Of a stretch of 63,212 bases of DNA, positions 23,429 to 36,591 are shown piece by piece. The stretch is from Dicyema japonicum (lineage: Eukaryota; Dicyemida; Rhombozoa; Dicyemidae), in assembly GCA_011109175.1 (NCBI GenBank), contig RDEW01000105.1:12184-75395 (forward strand), given 5' to 3'. Below the pieces are notes generated by a model that worked only from the letters and a program-made list of their open reading frames with translations, was not told the origin of the DNA and made no database searches. Position 1 is the first letter of the stretch; every line of letters starts with the position of its first letter. The position numbers and the translations under genes are program-made.

Positions 23429-24059
23429 CTTATCAAAATTATTAAAAAAAGTCGTTTACAAATTTGCTTATTAGCATAATTTTTATAATTATTTTTCAAG
23501 CGTGTAATATGACTTTTGGGAAAATTAGTTTCATTAAAATTTTTGATTAATTCTAAAGCTTTAATTTCTTTGCAGATGCTTAATATCTGGATTCTATTTA
23601 AGAGTATTTGAAATACATTATATATAAAAACATTGTTTATCAAAATAAATATTAATTATTGATCCAGACTAAATAGTTTTTTCATGTTTTTGATTCCATC
23701 CATATTTTTACTACTCATTCTATTATCTTCTTTTCTATGCACATACAAATGAATTCGCATGATGTAAGTCAAAGGACACAATCTAAAAGTTCTTTGTGCA
23801 CAGTTGCTTATATATATATATCTGTGCATACATCTATCTACTTTCACCTGCCTCAAGTACTCTCTGTGAATATAGTAGCTATTAACAAAGAATAACTTAG
23901 AATTTACATCGATGAATTATCCCCAACATCTACGTTCTGTTACATCTTTAAATAGAGGATCTATTAATGATTCTGTTTGCGGCTTCAGTTGTTCTATACA
24001 GGCAGTAGAATCTGTGAAACACATTCTCTAAAAGTTTATTGTTTATTCAGACAACAAAG

Positions 24060-25140
24060 TTAATTTAAGTTGACAATTAATAGTCTGAAGTCTCTAAGTG
24101 CCGCCTCCAGATATGTCACAAAAAGTACCGGTGACAAGGAATCTCCATGCGGTACCCCGAACGTAGTCTCGAATGGGACAGACTCCAAATTTCCAAAACG
24201 TACACTAAACTGTGTTGTTCCAAGTAATAGACGGATCATTTTGAAATTGTCCTCGTCAACCAAATTTTCAAAAATATCGAATAGTCTCATTCTGTCTATA
24301 GAGTCAAAAGCTTTGGACATGCTCATGCCAAGGATGCCAGTAGCCCCCTTGTACTTTTGATGTTCTACACATAGCCATCAATGTTCGCAGACCACATCAG
24401 GTGTAGATCTCCCTGACTTGAATCCGCTTTGACCGAGAGAGAGAAAGTTCTCAATATCAGGTCCAATCCTATTCAGCACTATAAGTGATAGTGTCTTGCG
24501 TAGGGTAGTCAATAGTACGATGGGTCTTAAATTCGTTAAGGGGCCCTTAGCATTACCCGGTTTTTGTAGTGCAATTAGTGTGCCATTACTCACATCCAGG
24601 TGTGAGTTGTATTTATATGCTTTGTTGTACTTTTCAGTTAATAGCTCAGAAATCTCGGTCGGTGCATATTTGAGAAGTTCTGCATTTATGTTGTCGGGGC
24701 CATCAGCTCTATTGTTGTTTAATTTGTCCAGGGTATTTTTGTTTCCAGAATCCCTCGTTCTATTCTTTATTTTATACTGGGTTTCTTTCCGCGTGACTCA
24801 TAGAATGTGTTCCTTTGCCTTGTCCTGACAAGTTTCGACCTGCAAACGTAGGTTCCTCTGGAATTTGGTTAGTTCTTTAATCTCGTGGTCATAGTTTCCG
24901 TTGAAATGTTTCGGTTTTACTCCGACTGTTGTATGGGCCGCGCACTTTATGCATTGATGGTGTCTTGCCCTGGCATTTTTTCTTTTTTCTACTGTCTGAT
25001 CTTTTCTCTCAATGTATTTTGATAGCTTTACCGAGTCGGTCCCACCAGCTTCCAGATCCCTCTTCCATAAATTCTTCGTGACTACTATCACGTTCTGCCT
25101 TTGCGTTCTAATCTTTGGCAACGTATATCATGAACGATGT
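24060..25140 (-). pseudogene. APE-type LINE (family 1), RT part, truncated
   Basis: Minus strand: PKIRTQRQNVIVVTKNLWKR spacer (25115-24800), TLIALQKPGNAKGPLTNLRP (~24590-24525) and FGVPHGDSLSPVLFVTYLEA (~24165-24105), where the usual PQG is PHG. It stops before YADD at 24060, where it meets repeat copy B. Frameshifts separate the pieces. Confidence 0.75.
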
Positions 25141-25304
25141 TTCCAAAAATGCATATACTTGCATCAGCCTAAATAAGCATTTTCGAGTTAAAGTTTTCAA
25201 CCTTCGGAATGTCACACATAATACAATTGAATAAGAGGGGACTTAAGACAGACTCTTGAGTACCCCTCTTTTAACAAAGTTTTCTTCAATATATGATATC
25301 CAAC

Positions 25305-25970
25305 ATGCATAAATGAGTCTTGGCACTCTCTTAGGAGATTTAAAAGACATACTACAAAGAAAATCACTAGCAGCTTTCGTTCTTAAAAGACTAAACAACG
25401 TATGGTTACGAGATAAAATAATTTTTAACTTTTAAAAAATCAATTTATACAATATGTTCGTAAAACCGGTTTTACTGTACAACTCTTCTACCTGGAAACT
25501 CACAAAGCCTGAATAGAAAGTCTGAACTCCTTTTATAAAATTCACCTCAGATACATTCAAGAATTTCCTGGCCAAAGCACATATCAAACAAACATCTCTA
25601 TTTCCAATACAATATCCACCCATTGGACGGAGAAATAAAAAGTAACATATGGGACATATTTTGTCACATCTTAATAATGGACAAGAATACTGCCGCCAAT
25701 CTCGCGATGGAACACCACTATGCTCCTCATCCGGAATCGATTTTCCGGGGAAGACTGCGAATTACTCTACCAACCTTCTACATCAAGACTTACTGCGATT
25801 GGGAAAAAGTTGACGCCAGCAGATGATCTTGAGTACCTGAGAGACGAGGAATAAAGTGAACTGGATGCGATTAACAAAACGCATCCAGGATAGGGTGGCA
25901 CATGAAGATAAATTCAGTTTTGCGATATGCTTATTAATAATAGATTCTCTACCAGAAAAAATCCTTCATC
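25305..25970 (+). pseudogene. APE-type LINE (family 1), 3' end
   Basis: Reads GTLLGDLKDILQRKSLAAFV (~25320), NMFVKPVLLYNSSTW (~25450-25495), then in other frames the HILSHLNN and FPGKTANYSTN block, i.e. the C-terminal part seen whole at ~12360-12960. The tail is TTATTAATAATAG (~25930-25942). It points the opposite way to the fragment just upstream. Confidence 0.7.
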
Positions 25971-25984
25971 AACACTAGTGCCTT

Positions 25985-26470
25985 GCTTCCAACATTAAAA
26001 TTTTTCTAGTGCCTTGCTTTCAAATAGACATACGGCCGTAAGACATTCTATATTCTTTTTAGCAACACATATATAATTTGACAATATTGAGAAACAATCT
26101 CCAGTCCCTCTAGTGAGGCGTAAACCCCACTGATCATGGTGAAAAATAATTTTTTCCATGATTTTCGATATACTGGATATCAGGCTTATTGGCCCATAGT
26201 TCTCTGGATTTAAACTAGATTTTCCCTTTTTCGAGATCATCCGTACAAAAGACTTCTTCCACGTAGAGGGAACATGTCCAGAACACCACAAAGAATTAAA
26301 TAAAGCCCATAGCGTTTTCAATAATGGCATTCCAGCATTTATGAAGACAGTCAGGGGGATAAAATCCCCCTGAGCTTTATTTTTGCATCCATTAATAGCA
26401 ATAATTATCTCCTCCATAGTAACCGTTCCACACAAAGGCCCCTCCACAAGCGAAAATGGCTTCTTCAAAT
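25985..26470 (-). pseudogene. Reverse transcriptase fragment, a further APE-type LINE lineage
   Basis: Minus strand ORF with W-x-G-H-V-P-S-T-W-K-K-S, VRMISKKGKSSLNPENY (usual NYRP reads NYGP) and ISLISSISKIMEKII: fingers/palm motifs 0-2 of CR1/jockey-type RT. The order is normal but the protein ends before motif A. Sequence differs clearly from LINE families 1 and 2 here. Confidence 0.65.
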
Positions 26471-26479
26471 TCTTTTAAA

Positions 26480-27015
26480 AAGCCATCAATGTCCACATGT
26501 TTTTCAGTGCCAAATCCGCAGTGGAATTTACGCATTCGAAATCTCTTTTTTTAATTTCTTCAAAAACCCGTAAGAATTTCTAAAATTAGTTAACGAAAGT
26601 TTTTTACGAAAAATTCTGACTTGCGTAAAATTAGAGAATCGTTCAATAAAACACCTTAAATGTTGGAGTAATAGTGTACCTTTTGATTCTATTTAATCCA
26701 TTCAATCTACTAGATTTTCTCAAGTTCCGGCTATTTTAATTTTTTACAAGTTTTTATTTTAGGATTTCTGTTTTTGAACTTAAATAAAAGCGATTTTGCA
26801 TTCTTTAATATTGCATTGACTGTCCTTCTTTAGATTCTCTTTTTGAAAAATAGAAGAAAATCTGCTACATATAGTCTGATATGAAGCAGATTTATTAATT
26901 TTTTTATACCGCAATATTTCCACTTTTCGAGTAATTGAAGCTCTAAAGTAGCCTCCAACAGAGTCATTCCGACCCATGCTTGCTTTAAATTATTTAAATC
27001 TTTAAAAATATTTAA
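26480..27015. other. AT-rich spacer, no gene seen
   Basis: Only short overlapping open frames of low-complexity composition, and no family recognised. It ends at the start of repeat copy C. Confidence 0.5.
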
Positions 27016-28559
27016 AAAAAAAACAATAATTTTTAAAAATGTTGGCAAATATCATTGAAAAATAGAAAAAATCGATAAAAATGGCAAATTTTAGAATTAG
27101 CAAATTTTAGAATTAGCAAATTTAAGAGTGGCATATTTGAGAGAGTTTACTGTTTAAAACTTTTTATTAACAAAAAGAAAAAAGAGTAAACGGTTATATA
27201 GCGGATGCCGTAACTTCGTGGCTATTTCCTAATGAGGATGGCAAAAGAGATTTGCTCAAATAACCAGCGGAGCTCACGACGGTTCAAAAATCCTAGCGTC
27301 GCAGGAGCAAGGGCACCAGACGTCTCTACGGCGAGTGGAACTAAAAATCTTTTTGCAGGACCGCATACTTTTTCCGTTTAATCTTCTCAGCTTTCTTATC
27401 GACTGAACAGGCTCCAGAGGTTCTTTGGAGTGGTTGCAAGAGGAAAAACGCCCCGTATAATTTGACATATTTTTGAATTGTGTTGAAATATGCTATATTC
27501 TGTTAAAAATCAAAAATTTTGAATTTATGTAAGGGTTGTCATGACTGCCTCACTGTATTTCACAAATTTTTTTTTACTTAAAATTTTATTAGTTTTTCTA
27601 TTATGTGGAGTTCTTAAATTGTGACTAAGCGATTTATAAAAACAAACTTTGATGGTATTCAAAAAGAGCACTTGATGGTCAATAATCCAGAGATTTCTTC
27701 TCGTGGGGTATACTGTTTACGACTGTGACTACCCTTTTTTCCTAATCGATCAATTATAGATTAGTAGTGGATACAAGCGAAGGAAGCAGATAGTAAATGG
27801 GAAGCTAACAACCAAACTCCCGTAAAAAAATAAGAAAGTCATATATCTTTTTCTAATGGATGTTTGACAGTATTAACAAGAAAAAATCATGAGTATAATA
27901 AAGGAAATGATTGAAGGAATTTTATGAGAAAATAAATTTTATGTTTTTTTTCCATATTTTAAAAAATTTTAGTTAACAGGGTCTTAACTAAATGATTCGA
28001 TATAGATAATGTATTGACTACAAATTTGATTCAATTAATATTTTATATATAGCAAGATTGAAGGAATTTTATGAGAAAATAAATTTTATGTTTTTTTTCC
28101 TTATTTTAAAAAATTTTAGTTAACAGGGTCTTAACTAAATGATTCGATATAGATAATGTATTGACTACAAATTTGATTCAATTAATATTTTATATATAGC
28201 AATCTCCATGTGAAGAAGTTGAAAGATGGCAGTTGATTTTTAAACGAATCTATAACACATGGTTTAGCAGAAACAGGAATAAAGTTAAATTTACTTAATA
28301 TTAACCTCAGTTTAATTAGTCAGAAAAGATATTCCGTAAGACTAATTAACATCAGTTTAATTAGTCAGAAAAGTTTTGTTCTCGGATGAGTTACAATTCA
28401 CAGGAATAAAGTTAAATTTACTTGATATGAACCTCAGTTTAATTATTCAGAAAAGATATTCCGTAAGACTAATTAACATCAGTTTAATTAGTCAGAAAAG
28501 TTTTGTTCTCGGATGAGTTACAATTCAGTAATTTCAAAAAATTCTAATGGATTCTTGGA

Positions 28560-29520
28560 TAAATTAAAAAAAAAAACAAGGATTCAGAATGCGCAAGTTA
28601 CATGAGAAATGCAAACATATAAATCTGTAGACGTTGAATCCTTTCTTTAAAAATTTAAAAAATTTCAAAAGCAGATAAACCCGACCAAATCTATAATATG
28701 GATGAAACTGCTATAAGCTCAGTCCATTGAAAAGCATCTGCAGACCCGATTAGGTTACAAAAATATCAAAGACCATGTCTCAATTATGCTATGTTCAAAC
28801 AATCATTGATGATTTCAAGACCAAAAATGCCTCGATGTTTTCGAAATTATGACTATAGATGCTCAGTTTCCTACTATAGTTCACAAAGAGCTTGGGTGAC
28901 TAGATTTAATTTATGGATTGGTTGATTAATGTTGATGTTCAGCTCAAGTGTAAAAAAACGAAATTTAATCCTGATTGACAACTACCCGGCGCATTGTATC
29001 TTGCCGAATTTGAAATATTTATAAAGATCGTTTCTTCCAAAAAAACCACGTGGTTGCTTTAACCCTTGGATAATGGTATAATAAAATCTTGTAATTATAC
29101 CAGACACAAGTTAATCTATTTGACGGAATTATAGGAAAATCAAAATATTTCGGTCTATAATTCTTACAAGAAATTGAATTTAAGGGATACGGTCTTTTTT
29201 ACAAAAATTGCATGTGAAGACGAATTTGAAGAGACGATCAGGGATTGTTTCAAAGTTAATAATAACTCCAATAACGAAATTCTTGAAATTGATATTAATG
29301 ATACAAATATCAGAAGAACAGACATTTTCGATCTTCGCAAAGTTGAAAATTTTTTAAATAACGAAATTCTTGAAATTGATATTAATGATACAATAATCAA
29401 AAGAACAGACATTTTCGATCTTCGCAAAGTTGAAAATTTTTTAAATATTGAATACACGGAAAATGAAACATTCACTGAAAATTTTAAATTCTTTAAAAGA
29501 TTCAGAAAATAGTAAACAAA
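28560..29520 (+). pseudogene. pogo/Tigger-type transposase remnant, copy C
   Basis: Same remnant as at 1850-2705, with NMDETAIS better kept (~28695) and the C-terminal part (NLRDTVFFTKIACEDEFEET, ~29176-29235) followed by an 86-bp direct duplication (NNEILEIDINDT twice, 29274-29445). Stops and frameshifts are frequent. Confidence 0.8.
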
Positions 29521-30363
29521 AATAAGAAAAAAACAAAACATTCAGACAAAATGGATATTGCAGTTTGATTAGCACCAATAGATAGGGAACTCTGAACCAA
29601 TGTTGAGAGTGAACATGAAGTTTCTCTAATTTTTTCAATAAGAAAGTACAAATCAAGTATTATTGAAGGTTGATAAAACAATTAGGATATACATTTTAAT
29701 TAAATAAAACATACACACAATTTTTTGTTCATTCAATGCAATTATTTGCTCATTGTTAGTAAAAATAATTAAGTTATTTTTTCAAATTTGCCAAAAGATT
29801 CTAAGGAACCAAAAATAGACAATTTGCAAGGGTCGATCCAGTCAAACACAATATTCATATAAAATTCCGATCAAAATGATTTGCATTTAAGTTTTCTAGT
29901 ATATTGTATTCAATAATTACCTGAAACATCTGAATTATGATCCCATTATATCCACTGATGATAATGTAAAACATCATCTAAACTCTCACGTTTTTTAATT
30001 AAAAAAATAATAAACTTTTATACTCATTATGATCACTACAGAAACTTTTCACATTTTTATAAACAGTGTTTTATTTGTAGATGAATTAAAAGTAGTATTT
30101 TTCTAGTTATTAGATAATTCGTCTACCATTAAAAAACTGTAGTTTAATAAATAAAAATGATTCGTTTAATAAATTTCTTCTAGTTTTTAATTGATTTCCA
30201 ACCAATTCTTTTGAAAAACTGTTTGATTTAAGGGTGACATGTAACATGTATGGAACACGGCATATTATTCATATTTAGATGCCTTAAATGTCATTACCTA
30301 GACTTTAATAGAACAAATAACATTTTTTAGCAGTTGCCCTGAAAAATTATCCTAGACATAATA

Positions 30364-31473
30364 TGTTGCGAGCGCTCAGAGTTATCCATCACTGTCAATC
30401 AACGTCAAAAATAAAAATAATCTATTATATCAAAGTTAAGTGCAAGGTTAACGAGCTCTATCTTCGACTTTGACAAAATTATAGACAATTTCTCGACTAT
30501 ATTTACTGGATCTCAAACAAATGTTCAAATTTCTTTAATCGAAGAGAAAGATTTATACCATAATCTTTTTGAATACAAAGCTTTAACTAATTAAAATAGA
30601 ATACATATCTCCAACATCAAACTCATATTTTGATCGATGTACTCTTATCTTCTTATTCATTCATCTATAATATGAAGACTGCAAATTCGCCCTTTTAAAG
30701 GTAAACTGATACTCATCATCTTTACTGATAAATAACAATAAAAAACCTTTATTATAAATGTAGGGATTATCTACAACTTCCAATTTTTCCATATTAAAAC
30801 TTTTTGGATTTTCCTGAACATCTGATTCCACAACTGTGTGGAATCCAGGAATACCAAGATACTCTTTTATCTAATTCCTCCAATTAAAACTTTCAGGATT
30901 ATCGTGAACATGATTCCACAACAGTGTTGAATATAGGAATAACACGATACTCTATGGAATCGGTCAGAGACAACTCGCCTAGAAATAACATGTAATAAAT
31001 ATTATGCGAATTCCGGAACATGGTAACAAACGACGATAATATTAATTTCCTGCTTATTCCGCCTATTATTTTTATTAAAATTAAAAAAATACTTTTTTTA
31101 TACTTCCGAGTTGCTGATACATTTAGGTCTTGTCCCTCCAGCATCCATTTTATAATGTTGTACTCTTCAGTAGTTTTTATGGTAACTTTGTTAGGCATCA
31201 GGACATCTTGATGTGCGTTAGTTTTTTGATTTTATTGTCAAAAATTATGGTATGCCAGCAAAAATTGATGTAAATCTTTTATAAAATACTTTTACTTATA
31301 CAATTATTATTAAAGATTAATCTCTATTAGTAAAAATAATGATTTTATATCAAAATGGACAAATTATTACGAAACTTAAGTATTGATTAATTTGCAATAA
31401 ACATATAGCTGTTGACACCTGTTTAATAACTGTCATTAATCTCAGCGCTCGATCACTCTCAGCGCTCGTGACA
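30364..31473 (-). mobile_element. Ginger-like DNA transposon, internally deleted, copy C
   Basis: Same element and same insertion point as 3543-4562, with TAATA on both sides (30359-30363 and 31474-31478). Minus strand N-terminal remnant TTEEYNIIKWMLEGQDLN (~31175-31120), then a 3' remnant ELSLTDSIEYRVIPIFNTVV (~30980-30920). The right end has an extra ~17-bp duplication (GATCACTCTCAGCGCTC). A ~28-nt GT...AG segment between the two remnants could act as an intron, which would make a short fused protein. Confidence 0.7.
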
Positions 31474-31799
31474 TAATATTATGCGGAAATAAACTAAATA
31501 TTGTTATATTAGTAAAATTATTAGACAATTAGTAAGAGAAGTATCTAACTAAGATCCTAAATTATATTTAACTATTAGTACCAAGTAAAGAAGAAAGGTC
31601 ATTGATTAGTAAGAGCGTAATAAAAAATAGATTGTAAATCCAGAAATCAATTTCATTCGACTCTTTGGAGGTGTTCCCTTCATCATAGGGAGCACTATTA
31701 TAAACATTGACAAAAATTAACAAAATCATTACCTTTTACAATGCACCACTATGTGTTTTCTAGTCTATGCGCAGTGTCGATTGTTAATTTTGATACATG

Positions 31800-32438
31800 T
31801 CAAAAATTATTAAAATTATACGCATTGTCATGAAAAGTAGGATTCATTAAACAATTTTTATTACAATTACTCTGAGTTAAACCGACGTGATTAAACCCAA
31901 GCACGTGGAATAACTCATGAGATATAATTTCTGAAGTCCTTTCATCGTTGTAATTTTTCATAACAATTCCCACTGCGGAATTTGAGCAAACAGTTCTCAC
32001 GTATGAGAAACATCCACCCGAACTACTAGTCCTAAACAATTAGTTTTAATAATTACTCAAAAAATAAAACTGCGTCAACCCCATTAAAATAGTTATATTT
32101 CCGTGCGTATAAAATTGCCATGATAGTATTATCTGGTGTAACTTCATTAATGTAATAAATTTTTTTAAATTTTATCATTACTTTGATAGTGCCAAAATAC
32201 TAAAATATAAGTAATTTTATACTTTTGAGATAATATGAACAACTTATCTTTGCAATCTTCTATATTGGCCTGATTAAAGTCAAATGCTTTTTTCTATATA
32301 TAAAAATTAAATGAAACAAAGTTGTAGTCAATAACAATGCCGATATCGAATTTTCTAGTTAATAATCTGTTATCTAAAATTGTTTTAATAGAATTTACCG
32401 ACAAAAACACAAAAAAATGGAAAAAACAAAAAATTCAT
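31800..32438 (-). pseudogene. M12B metalloprotease, copy C, frameshifted
   Basis: Exon plan and zinc motif HELFHVLGFNH as in copy A. At the end of the third exon one A is missing (CTCAAAAGTAT against CTCAAAAAGTAT in A and D), which shifts the frame across the third intron. The possible exon 6 also has a stop (ACA TAG). It is therefore probably inactive, though closely related to A and D. Confidence 0.65.
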
Positions 32439-32499
32439 ATTATCAAAATTGCAAAAAAATTGTTTACAAATTCGCTTATAAGCTTAATTTTTATCAATT

Positions 32500-32740
32500 A
32501 TTTTTCATGCGTTTCTACATCTGCAGTATGGACGTCTTTTACTCTTTATGTTAATTCTGGATAGACTCTGTTTCTGTAGAAGTGGAAACTGGATACTTAT
32601 TTTTCATGCGTTTCTACATCTGCAGTATGGACGTCTTTTACTCTTTATGTTAATTCTGGATGGACTCTGTTTCTGTAGAAGTGGAAACTGGATACATTTA
32701 ACTAGTTGTTTGCTTTAACATTTTTCTCGGAGTATCCGGG
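32500..32740 (+). repeat. Tandem ~100-bp duplication containing a piece of short repeat 2
   Basis: The unit starting at 'ttatttttcatgcg' occurs at ~32498 and ~32597 with one or two changes. It contains 'ctgtagaagtggaaactggatac', also found in the repeats at 49075-49431 and 51412-51748, and the 3' side (ctcggagtatccggggtta, ~32727) matches the end of those repeats. It replaces the normal continuation of repeat copy C. Confidence 0.6.
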
Positions 32741-33284
32741 GTTAGTAAAAATTGGAATATTTAATCTTATGCGAAAAGTTTTTCACCGAAATGCTAACAG
32801 CCTACAAAACATGAAATTAATTTGAATAGACAACAGATGATTAAGTTACAAAAGGTTGCCACAGTCACCATAGAGATGAATTAAAATATTACGATAAAGT
32901 CCTTTTTACTGATTGATCGAATATACGTTTTAACGAGTTTTTTTTTTGTAAAAATTGAAATTTCATTCCTTCCAATAACACAACTGCTCATCTTCAGCCG
33001 GTGAACGCAGACATATTCAAGAACTTTAACCATTATCATAGGAAAAAGGTTCATTTTGGATTATGTGGAAGTCCTTGATTTGGAAAAAGAATTTTTTGTG
33101 ACGTGAGGCAACCATTATGGTAAGGTGGCAATAAAATGTCTGTATTAATTTGCTAATGAAGATATGCAAAATCCTGTTTTGAATGAGTACCGAAAAAATT
33201 GGAAGAACTTGTTAATGAAGAAAAAAATAACTCAAACATAAATCCCTTGATGCTGAAAATGGAGAAGTTGTCATTTTATATATT
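32741..33284. other. Spacer, no gene recognised
   Basis: Short open pieces only, AT-rich. Nothing I can assign. Confidence 0.4.
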
Positions 33285-34560
33285 GTAATGTAATACCATT
33301 GTTATGGAAGCAAGCCAACATCCGACCTATTCTGAAACCTGGAAAACCTAAGGTAGATCCAGCATCATTTAGACATGTGTCATTGTTATATTCCATATCG
33401 AAAATCCTGGAAAGGCTTGTGATTGGGAGAATCAAGGCTTTCTTACCAGAATAGGATTTTCAACACGGATTCAAGAACATTGTTCTACATCTACGTACCT
33501 ACAGAAATTAACTAACTTCATTAGAGATGGTTTTTCAAACAAACCAAGGCATTTGAAGACAGTCTTATGTTCCATTGATATTAACTAGGCCTTTGATTCT
33601 ATTTCGAGAAAAATATTATCAAAGAAAATTTTTCAGTCCGAGATCCCGAGGAAGCTTAAACTTTGGATAACAAATTTCTTAAGTGGACGAAGGGGACGTG
33701 TATGCCTCGGAGGACTGAAATCAGTCTCGCGTCTTCTTCCAAACGGTGTCCCCCAAGGATCTCCTTTATCCCCTGCCTTATTCAATTTATACCTGGCAGA
33801 CTTCCCGTCGCCGGAATCCAATAACGATGTTCTACTCACATATGCAGACGACATTGTTTTGGCCTCGCGTGATCGGGATATACAAAATCTACAGAAAGAT
33901 TACAAATTAACCTGGACTGACTCAACGCATGGGAAATGAAGAACCGACTCACGATAAATTCCAGAAAGTTGGTCACGTCTATGTTTACTTCGGACAAAAA
34001 ATTTGGGAAGATGATGTCCAAGTTAAAATTGGACAACATTGAAATCCCCTTCACCAAATGTCAGAAGATCCTGGGCGTGACACTGGATACACACCTATGT
34101 TTGTCACCACACGTGGCAAACATTGTTTTGAAGAGCGAGAAGAGGATCAATGTATTAAAATGTTTATCTGGAATATGAAAGACAGGTACCCACTCAGTCT
34201 TGATGAACATTTATAAGCAATACATACGAACCATGCTTCTCGTACGAATGTGCTTCTTGGGGACCTTCATTATCATGAACGAACACTAAGAAGATTGAAG
34301 ACGTTCAAACAAAGGCTTTCAGAATGACGGAGCGGTGGTCTTGTGGGAGACACAGAACCGGACTAACTATTCTGGAAGCCCTCATTAAACAAAACTCCGG
34401 CATGCGGGAAGGTTGCCCTGCAAATACAGTCAGCCGCCATGTACGAGCTTGTGTGGGTACGAGGGAGGAGCACCGGGAAAGAATGAGGATTTTGGCGGAG
34501 CGCATCGGGATCACGTGATAGTTAGTTTTGGTTTTACCGTGGTCTTGGGTGTTAAATAAA
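33285..34560 (+). pseudogene. Jockey-like LINE (family 2), 3' half
   Basis: NIRPILKPGKPKVDPASFR (~33320-33375), then RT blocks with shifting frames: NGVPQGSPLSPALFNLY (~33742-33790), YADDIVLASRDRD (~33842-33880), NRLTINSRKL (~33940), KILGVTLDTHLCLSPHVA (~34065). The C-terminal region continues to HRERMRILAERIGIT with stop at 34516-34518, and the 3' UTR runs to TTGGGTGTTAAATAAA (~34545-34560). The 5' end is truncated. The 3' end recurs at 43980-44125. Confidence 0.8.
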
Positions 34561-34699
34561 ACAAAAATAAGATTTTTAATGTGAAACAATAATTGTATAA
34601 AAGATTCCATAAAATTTTCACAAAAGGTTTTTTTATAATTATAATTTTAGAAAAGAAAATATGATGAAAGCTACTTCTCATGTGTTTTTTCTCAGAACT

Positions 34700-35330
34700 G
34701 ATCTGATTTAACGCATACACAGAATGTGTATATATGCCATCAAATAATGCCTAACATATCTCTTGCTCCTGCCCAACTATCAAGACATTTATTGATGAAG
34801 TATCCTAATCTAAATGATAAAGGTATTTCGTTTTTTCAAAACAAATTGAATACATTTACAAGGTGCAAGTGGAAATTTCCAAAGCATCTTATGAAGTATA
34901 GAATTATTTTAATTAAACATGTGAGTTATCTTTTAGCACTCTGTGGAAAGGCACATATAAAAGAAAATCTTACAAAGCCATGTTCATCAATACAGAAGTA
35001 AAATAGTAGCCTCTTGGAAGGGAATTGCAACGTTTTTTCGAATTACGAAACGAGCTTGTTGTGTTTCTTAAGAAACGAAATTTTTCAATTTACAAAAAAT
35101 TGAAAACATTCTTTGATTACAGAGAATTGCATATTTGGTTTCAAATTATGAAAAACTGAATAAATTTACATTAACGCTACAAGGAGAATAACAAATTGTT
35201 TTTATTTTGAACGATAAAGTAATGGCCTTAAAAAGGAGAATCGAATTTTGGAGGTCATGTGTCAATAAAATTAACATGACATGTTTTGCCGTATTTTAAA
35301 AGTATCTTGATGAATAAAAATGTACATTGC
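34700..35330 (+). pseudogene. hAT transposase remnant (BED-finger, ZBED5-like type)
   Basis: LAPAQLSRHLLMKYPNLNDK (~34755-34815) followed by FFQNKLN and HVSYLLALCGKAHIKENLTKPC fits the N-terminal region of ZBED5/FAM200-type hAT proteins. Further on, in other frames, LVSNYEKLNKFTLTLQGE (~35135-35190) and LNDKVMALKRRIEFW fit the middle of the same proteins. Large parts are missing between them. Dead fragment. Confidence 0.65.
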
Positions 35331-35735
35331 TTTATAAATAAATTTAGAAATATTTAAATTAAATAAATAATTAATTTTTATTAAAAATCAAAAAGCAAGT
35401 GACCTAATTATAATCTTAGACGTGTTCATTAACATTATATGTTGTTAATATTTTTGTCCTTTATCACAAAAATTGCAACTGAATACTATCCAAATACTAT
35501 ATAATTGTAAGGAGATTCTTATTTGACAAATATCAATGAGAATGTATATTATAATTTACAATTATAGAAAATAAGTGATTTATTCAGAATCACCTATAAT
35601 ACTTACGACAATTAATTGAAGTTTAAACACAGTAAACACAATATAGCTTTCGAATTTTTCATTCAACCATCTAAGAAATTCAATAACACAAAAATGATAA
35701 TTATCTGACCTTAAATAACGACATAAAAAAATTCA
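35331..35735. other. AT-rich spacer, no gene seen
   Basis: No coding signal. It lies between the hAT remnant and repeat copy D. Confidence 0.5.
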
Positions 35736-36591
35736 AAATGAGACTGGAAAATATTGATGACATAGACGACCTCAGAAAAATCGCAATCTCAAGAGGAGAG
35801 TATTACGGATTGGGAAAATTAATATTTAAGGAAGTGAATTACACATGGATGACTTGTAATCGTTAAATGATTTTCATATTAATTTTTTGGTGAAAAAACT
35901 TCGCTGTTTGAGTAAACAATAGACTTTTAGAAAATGTGTTTCAAAGATTCCACTGCCTGTATAGAACAACTGAAGCTGCAAATAGAATCATTAATAGACC
36001 CTCTATATAAAGAAATAACAGAACGTAGATGTTGGGGATAATTTATTTATGTAAATTCTAAGTTATTCCTTGTTAAGGCTACTATATTCACATACAAGAG
36101 TTAATGGATACTATATTAACAGAGAGTGAAAGTAGATAGATATATGCACAGATATAAATAAGGCAGGTGAAAGTAGATAGATATGTTCACAGATATATAT
36201 AAACAACTGTGCACAAAGAACCTTTAGAATGTGTTTTTTGACTTACATCATGCGAATACTCTTGTATGTCCATAGAAAAGAAGATAATAAAATGAGTAGT
36301 AAAAAATATGGAAGGAATCAAAGACATGAAAAAACTAATTAATCTGGATAATTTTCTATTAATAATGTAAGATTTACTTTGATAAACAATGTTTTTATAT
36401 ATAATAAATTTCAAAAACTCTTAAATAGTATCCTGATATTAAGCATCTGCAAAACAATTAAAACTTTAGAATTAATCAAAAATTTTAATGAACCCAAATT
36501 TTCCAAAGTCATATTATACGCATGAAAAATAATTGATGAAAATTAAGCTTATAAGCGAATTTGTAAACGACTTTTTTGCAATTTTGATAAT

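Larger units (their letters stand above)
21250..24066 (-). repeat. Composite repeat unit, copy B
   Basis: Collinear with copy A from ~3020 to 6240 but more diverged. It lacks the Ginger-like insertion (empty site near 22310), carries a private IS630/Tc1 insertion (21394-21942), and has a ~130-bp tandem duplication at about 22310-22573. It includes the M12B gene at 22787-23428. Confidence 0.8.
27020..32512 (-). repeat. Composite repeat unit, copy C
   Basis: Collinear with copy A, and uninterrupted at the site (~27060) where copy A holds the 512-bp LINE. It has private tandem duplications: ~143 bp (about 27911-28200), ~124 bp (28266-28515) and 86 bp (29274-29445). It carries the Ginger-like element (30364-31473) and a frameshifted M12B gene. 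Its right edge is broken by a short repeat at 32512. Confidence 0.8.

Noticed and set aside
32337-32564. 75-codon + frame (MPISNFLVNNLLSKIV...)
   Set aside because: Exact antisense of exons 1-2 of the M12B gene.
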